Assembly: GCF_001591165.1 (NCBI RefSeq)
Contig: NZ_BCUG01000029.1
Coordinates: forward strand, 23,206 to 87,205
Direction of reading: 5' to 3'
DNA from: Thauera butanivorans NBRC 103042
GTDB lineage: Bacteria > Pseudomonadota > Gammaproteobacteria > Burkholderiales > Rhodocyclaceae
Length of the DNA stretch: 64,000 bases
The translations under genes were made by a program, and so were the position numbers. The notes beneath the pieces are model-generated. The model had not been told where the DNA came from. It saw only the letters and a program-made list of their open reading frames with translations, and searched no databases. Below are positions 31,672 through 43,941 of the stretch, piece by piece; positions within the stretch are counted from its first letter, which is position 1; each line of letters starts with the position of its first letter.

Positions 31672-31699
31672 ATGTTGGGGCGGGCGATTCGATTTCAAG
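31672..31699 (-). promoter_or_regulatory. Heat-shock (sigma-32) promoter for grpE
   Basis: On the minus strand CTTGAAA (31699-31693), 12 bases, then CCCCAACAT (31680-31672), about 40 bases upstream of the grpE ATG. The -35 is perfect and the -10 differs by an inserted or changed A from CCCCATnT; spacing is at the short end for RpoH promoters. Confidence 0.78.
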
Positions 31700-31908
31700 A
31701 GGAAACCTTTGGTGAAGAAGCAGCCATTGCGGCAGGCTGCGCGCTGGCGCACAATAGCCTGTCCGGAACTGGTTCGCGTTCCGAGTTGGAGATGGCCGGT
31801 TCAACGGGTCTTCACCATTCCGGAATTCCACGTGATGCCCGGCGTTTGCCTGTGTCATCGTTGCAGTTGAGTTTTTTCCTGCTCGTCAGGAAACCATGGG
31901 AGATATCG

Positions 31909-32355
31909 ATGAAACTGAAGAAAGTTGCCGCCTGCGTTCTGCTGTCCGCTGCCGTCGCGCCGGCCTGGGCTGCCTGCGAGGCCACCATCGAAGGCAACGA
32001 CATGATGCAGTTCAATATCAAGGAGATCGTGGTCGACAAGAGCTGCAAGGAGTTCACCCTCACGCTGAAGCACACCGGCAAGCTGGCCAAGGCTGCCATG
32101 GGCCACAACTGGGTGCTGGCGAAGGATGCCGACGTCAAGGACCTGGCTGCCGACAGCGCCAAGGCCGGCCCGGCCAAGGACTACCTCGTCGATGGCGATG
32201 CCCGCATCATCGCCCACACCAAGCTGATCGGTGGCGGCGAAACCGACTCGGTCACCTTCGACGTATCCAAGCTCGCGGCCGGTGAGAAGTACACCTATTT
32301 CTGCTCCTTCCCGGGCCACTGGGCAGTGATGAAGGGTGAGCTGAAGCTCAACTGA
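31909..32355 (+). CDS. azu: Azurin (periplasmic type I copper protein)
   Basis: Small blue copper electron carrier of 148 aa precursor. Signal peptide [20 protein letters not shown] with cleavage after AWA gives mature [14 protein letters not shown]. Copper ligands are visible: His in AMGHNWVL, and Cys, His and Met in [13 protein letters not shown]; the disulfide cysteines (ACEAT, KSCKEF) are conserved. It likely carries electrons in respiration or denitrification, as in related genera. GGGAGA lies 5 bases before the ATG. Divergent from grpE and not in an operon. Confidence 0.97.
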   Translation: MKLKKVAACVLLSAAVAPAWAACEATIEGNDMMQFNIKEIVVDKSCKEFTLTLKHTGKLAKAAMGHNWVLAKDADVKDLAADSAKAGPAKDYLVDGDARIIAHTKLIGGGETDSVTFDVSKLAAGEKYTYFCSFPGHWAVMKGELKLN

Positions 32356-32373
32356 AGCTCTGATCGCCCATCG

Positions 32374-32403
32374 GCCACTGGAGCCTGACCGGGTTCCGGT
32401 GGC
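32374..32403 (+). terminator. Hairpin after azurin
   Basis: GCCAC (32374-32378) pairs with GTGGC (32399-32403) and the stem continues inward with GGA/TTC and CC/GG plus G-T pairs to about 12 bp. No T-run follows, so it is a weak terminator or an mRNA-protecting 3' structure. Confidence 0.4.
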
Positions 32404-32656
32404 ATCGCAGCATGGGGAAGAGTGCGTGGCCCTCCTCTCGCTGCTGATGAAATGCATGTGGCAGGCATCGTCCTGTCATGACCCGGCTGCGCGGACGATC
32501 TCTGCTGCGTGCCCTTCAGGCGCGCCTTCTTCGCGCCTTTGCTCGTTGTCTCCCTGACGGAAGCGTGCTTCCTTTGGAGTCGTCTGCGGCTGTAGGGCAG
32601 GGCTCTCGTGGTAGCATTGACCGTTTTGATTCACGCGGCTTTCGCCGCCTTCGAGC
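32404..32656 (+). promoter_or_regulatory. gyrA upstream region with a possible extended -10
   Basis: About 250 bases without a supportable gene. TGGTAGCAT at 32609-32617 fits an extended -10 element 40 bases before the gyrA ATG, but no matching -35 is clear. A short open frame across this stretch has no recognisable protein features. Nothing else could be identified. Confidence 0.3.
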
Positions 32657-35319
<2,663 letters not shown>

Positions 35320-35320
<1 letters not shown>

Positions 35321-36417
35321 TGAGCCGGGTGTGGAACTTCAGCGCCGGCCCGGCCGCGCTGCCCGAGGAAGTGCTGCGCCAGGCCGCCGACGAGATGCTC
35401 GACTGGCAGGGTTCGGGCATGGGCGTGATGGAGATGAGCCATCGCGGCAAGGAGTTCACCTCGATCGCCGTGCAGGCCGAGGCCGATCTGCGCGAACTGC
35501 TGGCGGTGCCGGCCGATTACCGCATCCTGTTCATGCAGGGCGGGGCGATCGCGGCGAATGCGATCATCCCGATGAACCTGATCGGCGGCAAGCGCGTCGC
35601 CGACTACGTCGTCACCGGCGCCTGGTCGCAGAAGTCGCAGAAGGAGGCGCGCAAGTACGCCGAGGTGAATATCGCCGCCACTTCCGAGGCGAGCGACTTC
35701 ACCACCGTGCCGCCGATGGCGGACTGGAAGCTGTCGGCCGATCCGGCCTACCTCTTCACCTGCACCAACGAGACCATCGGCGGCGTCGAATATCCCTTCG
35801 AGCCGGATCTGGCCCGGATCGGCCGCGGCGAAGTGCCGGTCGTCGCCGACATGTCTTCGCACATCCTGTCGCGCGTCATCGACGTGTCGAAATACGGCCT
35901 GATCTTCGGTGGTGCGCAGAAGAACATCGGCCCGGCCGGCCTGACCATCGTCATCGTGCGCGAGGACCTGCTCGGCCGCGCGATGCCGCATTGCCCGGCC
36001 GCGTTCGACTTCAGGATCGTGGCCGAGAACGCGTCGATGTACAACACGCCGCCGACCTACGGCATCTACATCGCCGGCCTGGTGTTCCAGTGGATCAAGC
36101 GCCTTGGCGGCGTGGCCGCGCTGGAGGCGCGCAACGTCGCCAAGGCGAAGCTGCTGTACGGCTTCCTCGACGGCAGCGGTTTCTATGAGAATCGCGTCGA
36201 TCCGGCCTGCCGTTCGCGCATGAACGTGCCTTTCTTCCTGAAGGACGAATCGCTCAACGACGCTTTCCTAGCCGAATCGAAGGCTGCGGGCCTGACGCAG
36301 TTGAAGGGCCACAAGTCGGTCGGCGGCATGCGCGCGTCGATCTACAACGCGATGCCGCTGGCGGGCGTGCAGGCGCTGGTGGACTTCATGCGCGACTTTG
36401 CCGCGCGCAAGGCTTGA
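35320..36417 (+). CDS. serC: Phosphoserine aminotransferase
   Basis: PLP enzyme of serine synthesis that also acts in pyridoxine synthesis. From ATG 35320 it is 365 aa, starting [19 protein letters not shown], a canonical SerC opening. PLP-binding Lys201 is in [18 protein letters not shown] upstream is well spaced. First of the serC-pheA-hisC-tyrA-aroA/cmk series, an arrangement typical of beta- and gammaproteobacteria. Confidence 0.97.
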
Positions 36418-36432
36418 ACCGAAGGACCGAGC

Positions 36433-37503
36433 ATGAGCGACGAACTGCTGAAGCTGCGCAACGAAATCGACCGCCTCGACGAGGAAATCCTCGCCCGCCT
36501 GTCCGAGCGTGCGCGCTGCGCGCAACGCGTGGGTGAAGTGAAGCAGGGCAAGCCCCCTTTCTACCGGCCCGAGCGCGAAGCCCAGGTGCTGCGCCGCCTG
36601 GCGGAGCTGAATCCGGGGCCGCTGCCGGCGGATGCGGTGAAGACCGTGTTCCGCGAGATCATGTCGGCCTGCCTGGGGCTGGAGCATCCGCAGCGCGTCG
36701 CCTACCTCGGCCCAGCCGGCACTTTTTCCGAAAGCGCCAGCCGCAAGCAGTTCGGTTCCGCGCCCGGTTTCATGCCGATGGCGACGATCGAGGACGTGTT
36801 CCGCGCGGTCGAGGCCGGCAACGTCGATTACGGCGTCGTGCCGGTCGAGAATTCGACCGAGGGTGCGGTCAATATCACGCTCGACCTGCTGCTGGCGAGC
36901 CCGGTCAAGGTCTGCGGCGAAGTCAGGCTGCGCATCCATCAGCAACTGATGTCGCGTGCCGACGGCATCGGCGCCGCCAAGCGCCTGTATTCGCATGCGC
37001 AGTCGCTGGCGCAGTGCCACGAATGGCTCAACCGCAACCTGCCTCACCTGCCGCGCATCCCGGTGGCGAGCAACGCCGAGGCGGCGCGGCTGGCGGCGGA
37101 GGATGCCGAGTCCTGCGCGATCGCGGGCGAGGCGGCGGCCAAGCTGTACGGCCTGAACATCCTCGCGCCCAACATCGAAGACGATCCCAACAACACCACG
37201 CGCTTCCTCGTCATCGCCAGCCACGACGCCGGGCCGTCGGGCAGCGACCGCACCTCGCTGGTGTTCTCGGCGCCGAACCGTCCGGGGGCGATCCATGCCT
37301 TGCTGGAACCGCTCGCGCGCCACGGTGTGGACATGACCAAGCTGCAGTCGCGCCCGGCGCAGTCAGGCCTGTGGGAATACGTCTTCTACGCCGACATTAA
37401 CGGCCACCGCGAAGATGCCGAGGTCGCCGCCGCGCTCGCCGAACTGGCCGATCGCGCTGCATTCCTGAAGGTGCTCGGCTCCTATCCGATCGCCGCCATC
37501 TGA
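36433..37503 (+). CDS. pheA: Bifunctional chorismate mutase / prephenate dehydratase
   Basis: Makes phenylpyruvate from chorismate. The 356-aa protein has an AroQ-type chorismate mutase domain (residues 1-90, LLKLRNEIDRLDEEILARL), a prephenate dehydratase domain (VAYLGPAGTFSESA ... TTRFLVI) and a C-terminal ACT regulatory domain (NRPGAIHALLEPLARHGVDM). The phenylalanine-binding motif usually ESRP reads QSRP here (Gln305-Pro308), which might alter feedback control. Sixteen bases after serC. Confidence 0.96.
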   Translation: MSDELLKLRNEIDRLDEEILARLSERARCAQRVGEVKQGKPPFYRPEREAQVLRRLAELNPGPLPADAVKTVFREIMSACLGLEHPQRVAYLGPAGTFSESASRKQFGSAPGFMPMATIEDVFRAVEAGNVDYGVVPVENSTEGAVNITLDLLLASPVKVCGEVRLRIHQQLMSRADGIGAAKRLYSHAQSLAQCHEWLNRNLPHLPRIPVASNAEAARLAAEDAESCAIAGEAAAKLYGLNILAPNIEDDPNNTTRFLVIASHDAGPSGSDRTSLVFSAPNRPGAIHALLEPLARHGVDMTKLQSRPAQSGLWEYVFYADINGHREDAEVAAALAELADRAAFLKVLGSYPIAAI

Positions 37504-37562
37504 CACTCTGAATCCGCCCGAGCATTCGACGAACGAGGCCACGTGCCATCAAGGAGACAGCC

Positions 37563-38660
37563 ATGAGTGTAGCAAGCCGTGCCCCGGACCACATCCGTGC
37601 CATCATGCCCTACCAGCCGGGCAAGCCGATCTCCGAACTGGCGCGGGAGATGGGGCTTGCCGAATCGAGCATCGTCAAGCTCGCATCGAACGAGAATCCG
37701 CTGGGGATGAGCACGCGCGCCCGCGATGCCGCACGCATGGCGCTGGCCGATCTGGCGCGCTACCCGGACGGCGGCGCCTTCGCATTGAAGGCGGCGCTGT
37801 GCCGCAAGCTCGGCGTGAAGCCCGAGCAACTGGTGATCGGCAACGGTTCCAACGACGTCCTCGAGATCGCTACCCAGGCTTTCCTCCGCCCCGGCTGTTC
37901 GGCGGTGTATGCCCAGCATGCCTTTGCCGTCTATCCGCTGGCGACGCAGGCGCGCGGCGCGCGCGGCGTCGAAGTGCCGGCGAGGAACTTCGGCCATGAC
38001 CTGGATGCGATGGCGGCGGCGATCTCGCCCGATACCCGCATCGCCTTCATCGCGAATCCGAACAATCCGACCGGCACTTTCCTGCCGGGTGGGGACATCG
38101 AGGCGTTCCTGCACCAAGTGCCGCAGGACGTGCTGGTGGTGCTCGACGAGGCCTATACCGAATACCTGGCGCCGGCGCAGCGCTATGACGCCATCGCCTG
38201 GATCGAGCGCTTTCCCAACCTGCTGGTGTCGCGCACCTTCTCCAAGGCCTACGGCCTCGCCGGCCTGCGGGTGGGCTATGGCGTCGCGCATGCCGAAGTG
38301 GCGGACCTGATGAACCGGGTGCGCCAGCCCTTCAACGTCTCCAGCGTCGCACTGGCGGCAGCCGGGGCGGCGCTGGACGACGAGGAGTTCATCGAGCAGT
38401 CGGCCGAACTGAACCGGCGCGGCATGCAGCAACTCACCGACGCCTTCGTCGCGCTGGGGCTGGAGTGGATTCCGTCGGCCGGCAACTTCGTCACCTTCAA
38501 GGTCGGCGACGCCGCCGGAGTCGATCGTGCGCTGCTGCGGCAGGGCGTGATCGTGCGCCCGATCGCCGGCTACGGCATGCCGCACTGGCTGCGGGTGTCG
38601 ATCGGCCTGCCGGAAGAGAACGCCCGCTTCATCGCCGCGCTGAAGCAGGCGCTGGCCTGA
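37563..38660 (+). CDS. hisC: Histidinol-phosphate / aromatic aminotransferase
   Basis: Class II PLP aminotransferase of 365 aa. ASNENPLGMS, NPNNPTGTFLPG, DEAYTEY and the PLP Lys228 in RTFSKAYGLAGLRVGYG are all present. Sequence type is HisC, but position between pheA and tyrA suggests it serves, partly or mainly, as the transaminase for phenylpyruvate/hydroxyphenylpyruvate (often named hisC2). It ends with TGATG, overlapping tyrA by one base. Confidence 0.92.
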   Translation: MSVASRAPDHIRAIMPYQPGKPISELAREMGLAESSIVKLASNENPLGMSTRARDAARMALADLARYPDGGAFALKAALCRKLGVKPEQLVIGNGSNDVLEIATQAFLRPGCSAVYAQHAFAVYPLATQARGARGVEVPARNFGHDLDAMAAAISPDTRIAFIANPNNPTGTFLPGGDIEAFLHQVPQDVLVVLDEAYTEYLAPAQRYDAIAWIERFPNLLVSRTFSKAYGLAGLRVGYGVAHAEVADLMNRVRQPFNVSSVALAAAGAALDDEEFIEQSAELNRRGMQQLTDAFVALGLEWIPSAGNFVTFKVGDAAGVDRALLRQGVIVRPIAGYGMPHWLRVSIGLPEENARFIAALKQALA

Positions 38661-39565
38661 TGGAAGGCCGCGAGACCTCGCCGCTGATCGGCAAGCTCGT
38701 CATCTGCGGCGTCGGCCTGATCGGCGGTTCGTTCGCGCTCGGCCTGCGGCGCGCGGGGGTGGTCGGCCGCATCGTCGGCATCGGCCGGCGGCGCGAACCA
38801 CTGGAGCGTGCGCTGGAACTGGGCGTCATCGACGAGATTGCCGGTGACTGGGCCACGGCGCTGGCCGGTGCCGATCTGGTGCTGCTTGCCGCGCCGGTGG
38901 GGCAGATGGATGCGATCATGGCGGCGATGGCGCCGCACCTGGGCGCCGGGACGGTGGTCACCGACGCCGGCAGCACCAAGCGCGACGTGATCGAAGCCAT
39001 CCATCGCCACCTCGGCGCGCAGCTGCCGCAGATCGTGCCGGCACACCCGATCGCAGGCGCGGAGAAGAGCGGCGTCGATGCCGCCTTCGCCGATCTCTAC
39101 GTCAAGCGCAAGGTCGTGCTGACGCCGCTTCCCGACAGCCGGGCCGATGCGGTCGAACTGGTGCGGGCGGCCTGGCAGGCCTGCGGCGCCAGCGTGGTCG
39201 ACATGACGCCGCGGGACCACGACAGCGTGTTCGCCGCCGTCAGCCATCTGCCGCATCTGCTCGCCTTCGGCCTGGTGGACGACCTGGCGCGGCGCGACAA
39301 CGCGGAACTGCTGTTTTCGCATGCGGCCAGCGGTTTCCGCGACTTCACCCGCATCGCCGGCAGCCATCCGGAAATGTGGCGCGACATCTGCGTCGCCAAC
39401 CGGGTGGCGCTGCTCGCCGAACTGGATGCCTATCTCGGCGAACTGGCCAGCCTGCGGCAGATGCTCGCGGCGGGCGACGGCGATGCGCTAGAAACCGTCT
39501 TTAATCGTGCCCGGCGCGCCCGCAACGCCTGGGCCGAAGGCCTGCCGGTGCAGACGGCGGAATGA
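38660..39565 (+). CDS. tyrA: Prephenate dehydrogenase
   Basis: NAD(P)-dependent oxidative decarboxylation of prephenate to 4-hydroxyphenylpyruvate for tyrosine. The 301-aa monofunctional protein has a Rossmann start LVICGVGLIGGSFALGLRR, VTDAGSTKRDV, the substrate motif PAHPIAGAEKSG and the catalytic His region SHLPHLLAFGL. ATG 38660 overlaps the hisC stop. A palindromic repeat separates it from aroA. Confidence 0.95.
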   Translation: MEGRETSPLIGKLVICGVGLIGGSFALGLRRAGVVGRIVGIGRRREPLERALELGVIDEIAGDWATALAGADLVLLAAPVGQMDAIMAAMAPHLGAGTVVTDAGSTKRDVIEAIHRHLGAQLPQIVPAHPIAGAEKSGVDAAFADLYVKRKVVLTPLPDSRADAVELVRAAWQACGASVVDMTPRDHDSVFAAVSHLPHLLAFGLVDDLARRDNAELLFSHAASGFRDFTRIAGSHPEMWRDICVANRVALLAELDAYLGELASLRQMLAAGDGDALETVFNRARRARNAWAEGLPVQTAE

Positions 39566-39594
39566 TCGGGCGGCTGTGTCCCCACTCCTGGCCT

Positions 39595-39681
39595 GGATGG
39601 GTAGAGCGCAGCGAAACCCATCAATGGCCAGAACGGAGCCGTCATCGAGGCGATGGGTTTCGCCGACGGCTCTACCCATCC
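39595..39681. repeat. Bipartite palindromic repeat, intact copy
   Basis: Outer arms GGATGGGTAGAGC (39595-39607) and GCTCTACCCATCC (39669-39681) are perfect 13-bp inverted repeats; inner arms GCGAAACCCATC (39611-39622) and GATGGGTTTCGC (39652-39663) are perfect 12-bp inverted repeats. Each half can also fold alone through GATGGGT/ACCCATC. The design resembles REP/BIME elements. A decayed copy is at 2458-2545. It sits between tyrA and aroA. Confidence 0.85.
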
Positions 39682-39736
39682 TGCCCGGCTTTTCGAAAGC
39701 AGCCTGTTCAAGGGCTGCGTCAATAAGAGACGAAAC

Positions 39737-41689
39737 ATGGAATTCCTCGACCTGTCCCCGATGCTGGGCGCGAGCGGCAGCGTGCGCCTGCCCGGCTCCA
39801 AGAGCATCTCCAACCGCGTGCTGCTGCTCGCCGCGCTGGCCGAAGGCCGCACCGAGATCCGCGACCTGCTGTCGTCCGACGACGTCGAACGCATGCTGGA
39901 GGCGCTGCAGGCGCTCGGCGTGCGCTGGCAGCGCAAGGGCGATACGCTCGATTACGTCGTCGATGGCGTTGGCGGACCGTTTCCGGTCAAGGCGGCAGAA
40001 CTTTTCCTCGGCAACGCGGGTACCGCCTTCCGGCCGCTGACCGCGGCGCTGGCCCTGTCCGGTGGCGAATACCGCTTGTCGGGCGTGCCACGGATGCACG
40101 AGCGCCCGATCGGCGACCTGGTCGAGGCGCTGCGCCAGCTCGGTGCCGACATCAGCTGCACGGCGAATGAAGGCTATCCGCCGCTGCACATCAAGCCGGC
40201 GACGATCAGTCCGGGCGGCGTGGTCAGGGTGCGGGGCGACGTCTCGAGCCAGTTCCTGACCGCGCTGCTGATGGCCTTGCCGCTGACCGGCGTGCAGACC
40301 ACGGTCGAGGTCGTCGGCGAACTGATCTCCAAGCCCTACATCGCGATCACGCTGGAGCTGATGGCGCGCTTCGGTGTCGAGGTCGAGCAGCAGGGCTGGG
40401 AGCGCTTCGTCGTGCCGGACGGCGCGCGCTATCGCAGCCCGGGTACGCTGTTCGTCGAAGGCGATGCCTCGTCGGCTTCGTATTTCCTCGCTGCCGGTGC
40501 GATCGGCGGCGGGCCGGTACGGGTCGAAGGCGTCGGCCGCAGCAGCATCCAGGGCGACGTCCGCTTCGCCGAGGCACTGGCGCAGCTCGGCGCGCGGATC
40601 ACGATGGGCGACAACTGGATCGAGGCTTCGGCGCCCGAATCCGGCGTGCTGAAGGCTTTCGATCTCGATCTGAACCACATCCCGGATGCGGCGATGACGC
40701 TGGCGGTCGCCGCGCTGTTCGCCGACGGCCCGTGCCGGCTGCGCAACATCGCCAGCTGGCGGGTCAAGGAAACCGACCGCATCGCGGCGATGGCGATCGA
40801 ACTGCGCAAGGTCGGTGCCGAGATCGAGGAGGGCGCGGACTACCTGTGCGTGACGCCGCCCGCGCGCCTGCTGCCGGCGGCGATCGACACCTACGACGAC
40901 CATCGCATGGCGATGTGCTTCTCGCTCGTCAGCCTGGGCGGCTGCCGCGTGCGGATCAACGATCCGAAGTGCGTCAACAAGACTTTCCCCGGCTATTTCG
41001 ACGCTTTCGCCAGCGTGACGCGGCCGGTGCCGGTGATCGCGATCGACGGTCCGTCGGCATCGGGCAAGGGCACGGTGGCCGAGCGCGTCGCCGCCGCGCT
41101 CGGCTGGAAGGTGCTCGACAGCGGTTCGCTGTACCGCATCGTCGCGCTGGCGGCGACGCGCGCCGGCGTCGCGCTCGACGACGAAGCGGGCGTCGCCGCG
41201 ATCGCCGCCAGCCTGCCGGCGCGCTTCGAGGACGGCAAGGTGCTGCTCGGCGGCGACGACATCAGCACCGACATCCGCAGCGAAGCCTGCTCGGTGGGCG
41301 CATCGAAGGTCGCGGTGCTGCCGGCGGTGCGCGAAGCCTTGCTCGGCCGCCAGCGCGACTATCGCGTGGCGCCCGGGCTGGTCGGCGACGGCCGCGACAT
41401 GGGCTCGGTGATATTCCCGGATGCACAGATCAAGATCTTCCTGACCGCGACGGCCGAGGCGCGTGCCGGGCGCCGTTATAAGCAGTTGATGGAAAAGGGT
41501 TTGCCTGCTAACATGCAAAGTCTTCTGGACGACCTTCGGGAACGTGACGCGCGCGATGCGGCACGGCCCGTCGCGCCGCTCGTGAAGTTGCCGGATGCGG
41601 TGCTGCTCGATACGACCGAACTGGACGTCGAGGGCGCCGTGGCTTTCGTGCTCGATCTCGTGCGGGATCGGGGACTCGCCGCCGGTTGA
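39737..41689 (+). CDS. aroA-cmk: Fused EPSP synthase - cytidylate kinase
   Basis: One uninterrupted 650-aa frame carrying two enzymes. Residues 1 to about 428: 5-enolpyruvylshikimate-3-phosphate synthase ([52 protein letters not shown]). From about residue 431: CMP kinase with P-loop [28 protein letters not shown] and [12 protein letters not shown]. The join ([18 protein letters not shown]) keeps the aroA C-terminus and cmk N-terminus without a long linker. In many relatives these are adjacent separate genes before rpsA; fused annotations are known among betaproteobacteria. Confidence 0.96.
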   Translation: MEFLDLSPMLGASGSVRLPGSKSISNRVLLLAALAEGRTEIRDLLSSDDVERMLEALQALGVRWQRKGDTLDYVVDGVGGPFPVKAAELFLGNAGTAFRPLTAALALSGGEYRLSGVPRMHERPIGDLVEALRQLGADISCTANEGYPPLHIKPATISPGGVVRVRGDVSSQFLTALLMALPLTGVQTTVEVVGELISKPYIAITLELMARFGVEVEQQGWERFVVPDGARYRSPGTLFVEGDASSASYFLAAGAIGGGPVRVEGVGRSSIQGDVRFAEALAQLGARITMGDNWIEASAPESGVLKAFDLDLNHIPDAAMTLAVAALFADGPCRLRNIASWRVKETDRIAAMAIELRKVGAEIEEGADYLCVTPPARLLPAAIDTYDDHRMAMCFSLVSLGGCRVRINDPKCVNKTFPGYFDAFASVTRPVPVIAIDGPSASGKGTVAERVAAALGWKVLDSGSLYRIVALAATRAGVALDDEAGVAAIAASLPARFEDGKVLLGGDDISTDIRSEACSVGASKVAVLPAVREALLGRQRDYRVAPGLVGDGRDMGSVIFPDAQIKIFLTATAEARAGRRYKQLMEKGLPANMQSLLDDLRERDARDAARPVAPLVKLPDAVLLDTTELDVEGAVAFVLDLVRDRGLAAG

Positions 41690-41777
41690 AGTGCCGCGCG
41701 CAGGGGCGGGAGCCCAGGCGCGTTTTTTCTCAATCTCACTTTTTTGCCGTCGCACGGCGGTCCCGGATTTATCCCTC

Positions 41778-43481
41778 ATGTCCAACGCCACCCCCGCCTT
41801 CGAAGAAAGTTTTGCCGCCCTCTTCGAGGAAAGCCTTGCCCTGCAGGAAATGCGCACTGGTGAAGTCATCACCGCCGAAGTCGTGCGCATCGATCAGAAC
41901 TTCGTCGTCGTCAACGCCGGCCTGAAGTCCGAAAGCTACGTCCCCGTCGACGAGTTCCGCAACGACCGCGGCGAACTCGAAGTCAACGTCGGCGACTTCG
42001 TCCACGTCGCCATCGACGCGCTCGAAGACGGCTTCGGCGAGACCCGCCTGTCGCGCGAGAAGGCCAAGCGCATCGCCGCCTGGAACGACCTCGAGAAGGC
42101 CCTCAACGAAGGCTCGCTGGTCAAGGGCGTCATCACCGGCCGCGTCAAGGGTGGCCTGACCGTCATGACCAACAGCATCCGCGCCTTCCTGCCGGGTTCG
42201 CTGGTCGACATGCGTCCGGTCAAGGACACCACGCCGTACGAAGGCAAGGAATACGAATTCAAGGTCATCAAGCTCGACCGCAAGCGCAACAACGTCGTCG
42301 TCTCGCGCCGTGCCGTGCTGGAAGAGTCGATGGGCGAAGAGCGCGAGAAGCTGCTCGCCAACCTCAAGGAAGGCACCGTCATCAAGGGTATCGTCAAGAA
42401 CATCACCGACTACGGTGCGTTCGTCGACCTGGGCGGCATCGATGGCCTGCTGCACATCACCGACCTGGCCTGGCGCCGCGTCCGCCACCCGAGCGAAGTG
42501 CTCAACGTCGGTGACGAGATCGAAGCCAAGGTGCTCAAGTTCGACCAGGAAAAGAACCGCGTCTCGCTGGGCCTGAAGCAGCTCGGCGAAGATCCGTGGG
42601 TCGGCATCTCGCGCCGCTACCCGCAGGGCACCCGCCTGTTCGGCAAGGTCACCAACATCACCGACTACGGCGCCTTCGTCGAAGTCGAGCAGGGCATCGA
42701 GGGTCTGGTGCACGTGTCCGAAATGGACTGGACCAACAAGAACATCCACCCGACCAAGGTCGTCCAGCTGGGCGACGAAGTCGAAGTGATGATCCTCGAG
42801 ATCGACGAAGACCGCCGCCGCATCTCGCTGGGCATGAAGCAGTGCATGTCCAACCCGTGGGACGATTTCGCCATCAACCACAAGAAGGGCGACAAGGTCC
42901 GCGGCCAGATCAAGTCGATCACCGACTTCGGCGTCTTCATCGGTCTGGAAGGCGGCATCGACGGCCTGGTGCACCTGTCCGACCTGTCGTGGAGCGAGCA
43001 GGGCGACGAAGCCGTGCGCCGCTTCAAGAAGGGCGACGAGGTCGAAGCCGTGGTGCTGGCGATCGACGTCGAGCGCGAGCGCATCTCGCTGGGCATCAAG
43101 CAGCTCGAAGGCGATCCCTACACCAACTTCATCGCCACCCACGAGAAGAACACCCTCGTGCGCGGCACCGTGAAGTCGGTCGATGCGCGTGGCGCCGTGA
43201 TCTCGCTGGGTGACGACGTCGAAGCCTACCTGCGTGCTTCCGAAGCCGCTGCCCACCGCGTCGACGACCTGACGACGATGCTGAAGGAAGGCGACGAGGT
43301 CGAGGCGATGGTGATCAACGTCGATCGCAAGACCCGTTCGATCAACCTGTCGATCCGCGCCAAGGATCAGGCCGAGCAGAACGAAGCCATGAACAAGCTG
43401 GCTTCCGACAGCTCCGCCGCGTCCGGCACGACCAACCTGGGTGCGCTGCTGAAGGCCAAGCTGAACGAGCAGAAGCAGTAA
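41778..43481 (+). CDS. rpsA: 30S ribosomal protein S1
   Basis: mRNA-binding ribosomal protein of 567 aa (E. coli 557) composed of six S1/OB repeats; repeats 3-6 share the phrase [18 protein letters not shown] ... [10 protein letters not shown] and RISLGxKQ. It helps unstructured or weak-SD mRNAs bind the 30S subunit. ATG 41778 gives the family start ([19 protein letters not shown]). Located after aroA/cmk and 10 bases before ihfB, as in E. coli. Confidence 0.98.
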   Translation: MSNATPAFEESFAALFEESLALQEMRTGEVITAEVVRIDQNFVVVNAGLKSESYVPVDEFRNDRGELEVNVGDFVHVAIDALEDGFGETRLSREKAKRIAAWNDLEKALNEGSLVKGVITGRVKGGLTVMTNSIRAFLPGSLVDMRPVKDTTPYEGKEYEFKVIKLDRKRNNVVVSRRAVLEESMGEEREKLLANLKEGTVIKGIVKNITDYGAFVDLGGIDGLLHITDLAWRRVRHPSEVLNVGDEIEAKVLKFDQEKNRVSLGLKQLGEDPWVGISRRYPQGTRLFGKVTNITDYGAFVEVEQGIEGLVHVSEMDWTNKNIHPTKVVQLGDEVEVMILEIDEDRRRISLGMKQCMSNPWDDFAINHKKGDKVRGQIKSITDFGVFIGLEGGIDGLVHLSDLSWSEQGDEAVRRFKKGDEVEAVVLAIDVERERISLGIKQLEGDPYTNFIATHEKNTLVRGTVKSVDARGAVISLGDDVEAYLRASEAAAHRVDDLTTMLKEGDEVEAMVINVDRKTRSINLSIRAKDQAEQNEAMNKLASDSSAASGTTNLGALLKAKLNEQKQ

Positions 43482-43491
43482 GCAAGCCGAC

Positions 43492-43776
43492 ATGACCAAA
43501 TCGGAGCTGATCGCCCAGCTTGCGGAGCGTTTCCCGCAACTGGTCGCAAAGGATGCCGATTACGCGGTCAAGATGATCCTCGATGCGATGACCGATGCGC
43601 TTGCGCGCGGCGATCGCATCGAGATCCGCGGGTTTGGCAGTTTCGCGCTGAACTATCGTCCGCCGCGCGTCGGACGCAATCCCAAGTCGGGCGAGAAGGT
43701 GCACGTGCCGGAAAAGTACGTGCCGCACTTCAAGGCCGGCAAGGAGTTGCGCGAACGCGTGGATCTCGCTGGCTGA
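43492..43776 (+). CDS. ihfB: Integration host factor subunit beta
   Basis: DNA-bending HU/IHF family protein of 94 aa. Starts [20 protein letters not shown]; the DNA-intercalating arm is [20 protein letters not shown]. It forms the heterodimer with IhfA encoded at 57378-57686. Order rpsA-ihfB-lapA-lapB matches enteric bacteria. An intrinsic terminator lies about 105 bases downstream. Confidence 0.96.
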   Translation: MTKSELIAQLAERFPQLVAKDADYAVKMILDAMTDALARGDRIEIRGFGSFALNYRPPRVGRNPKSGEKVHVPEKYVPHFKAGKELRERVDLAG

Positions 43777-43882
43777 GCAGCCGGACCGGGTTCGGCTGGC
43801 GAGTTCGGCCACCGATGGACGATCGACCGCGCGGCGATCGGATGCAAGCCAGGCTTGCGAGTGGCAACAGATGCAGTACCGG

Positions 43883-43915
43883 AAGGCGGCCCGATGGCCG
43901 CCTTTCTTCTTTTTT
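43883..43915 (+). terminator. Intrinsic terminator after ihfB
   Basis: AAGGCGGCC (43883-43891) and GGCCGCCTT (43896-43904) form a 9-bp stem with loop CGAT, followed by TCTTCTTTTTT. It ends the rpsA-ihfB transcript only about 27 bases before the lapA ATG, so lapA needs its own promoter or depends on read-through. Confidence 0.88.
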
Positions 43916-43929
43916 GCGGCGTGCTCGGT

Positions 43930-43935
43930 GATAAT
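43930..43935 (+). promoter_or_regulatory. -10 candidate at the lapA start codon
   Basis: GATAAT matches TATAAT in five of six positions. Seven bases after its last base is the A of the lapA ATG (43942), which would make the transcript leaderless. No good -35 is seen (TTCTTT at the 17-base distance) and no Shine-Dalgarno precedes the ATG. Confidence 0.35.
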
Positions 43936-43941
43936 GGCGCC

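Noticed and set aside
31634..31858. N-terminal extension of the grpE frame
   Set aside because: It would run through the heat-shock promoter, lacks family similarity and lacks a better ribosome-binding site than ATG 31633.
31875..31893. TTTCCTG/CAGGAAA hairpin just before azurin
   Set aside because: Only 7 weak base pairs; might matter for the azurin leader but no known regulatory motif was recognised.
43844..43858. GCAAGCC-A-GGCTTGC palindrome after ihfB
   Set aside because: A 1-base loop makes a hairpin unlikely and no T-run follows; the real terminator is at 43883-43915.
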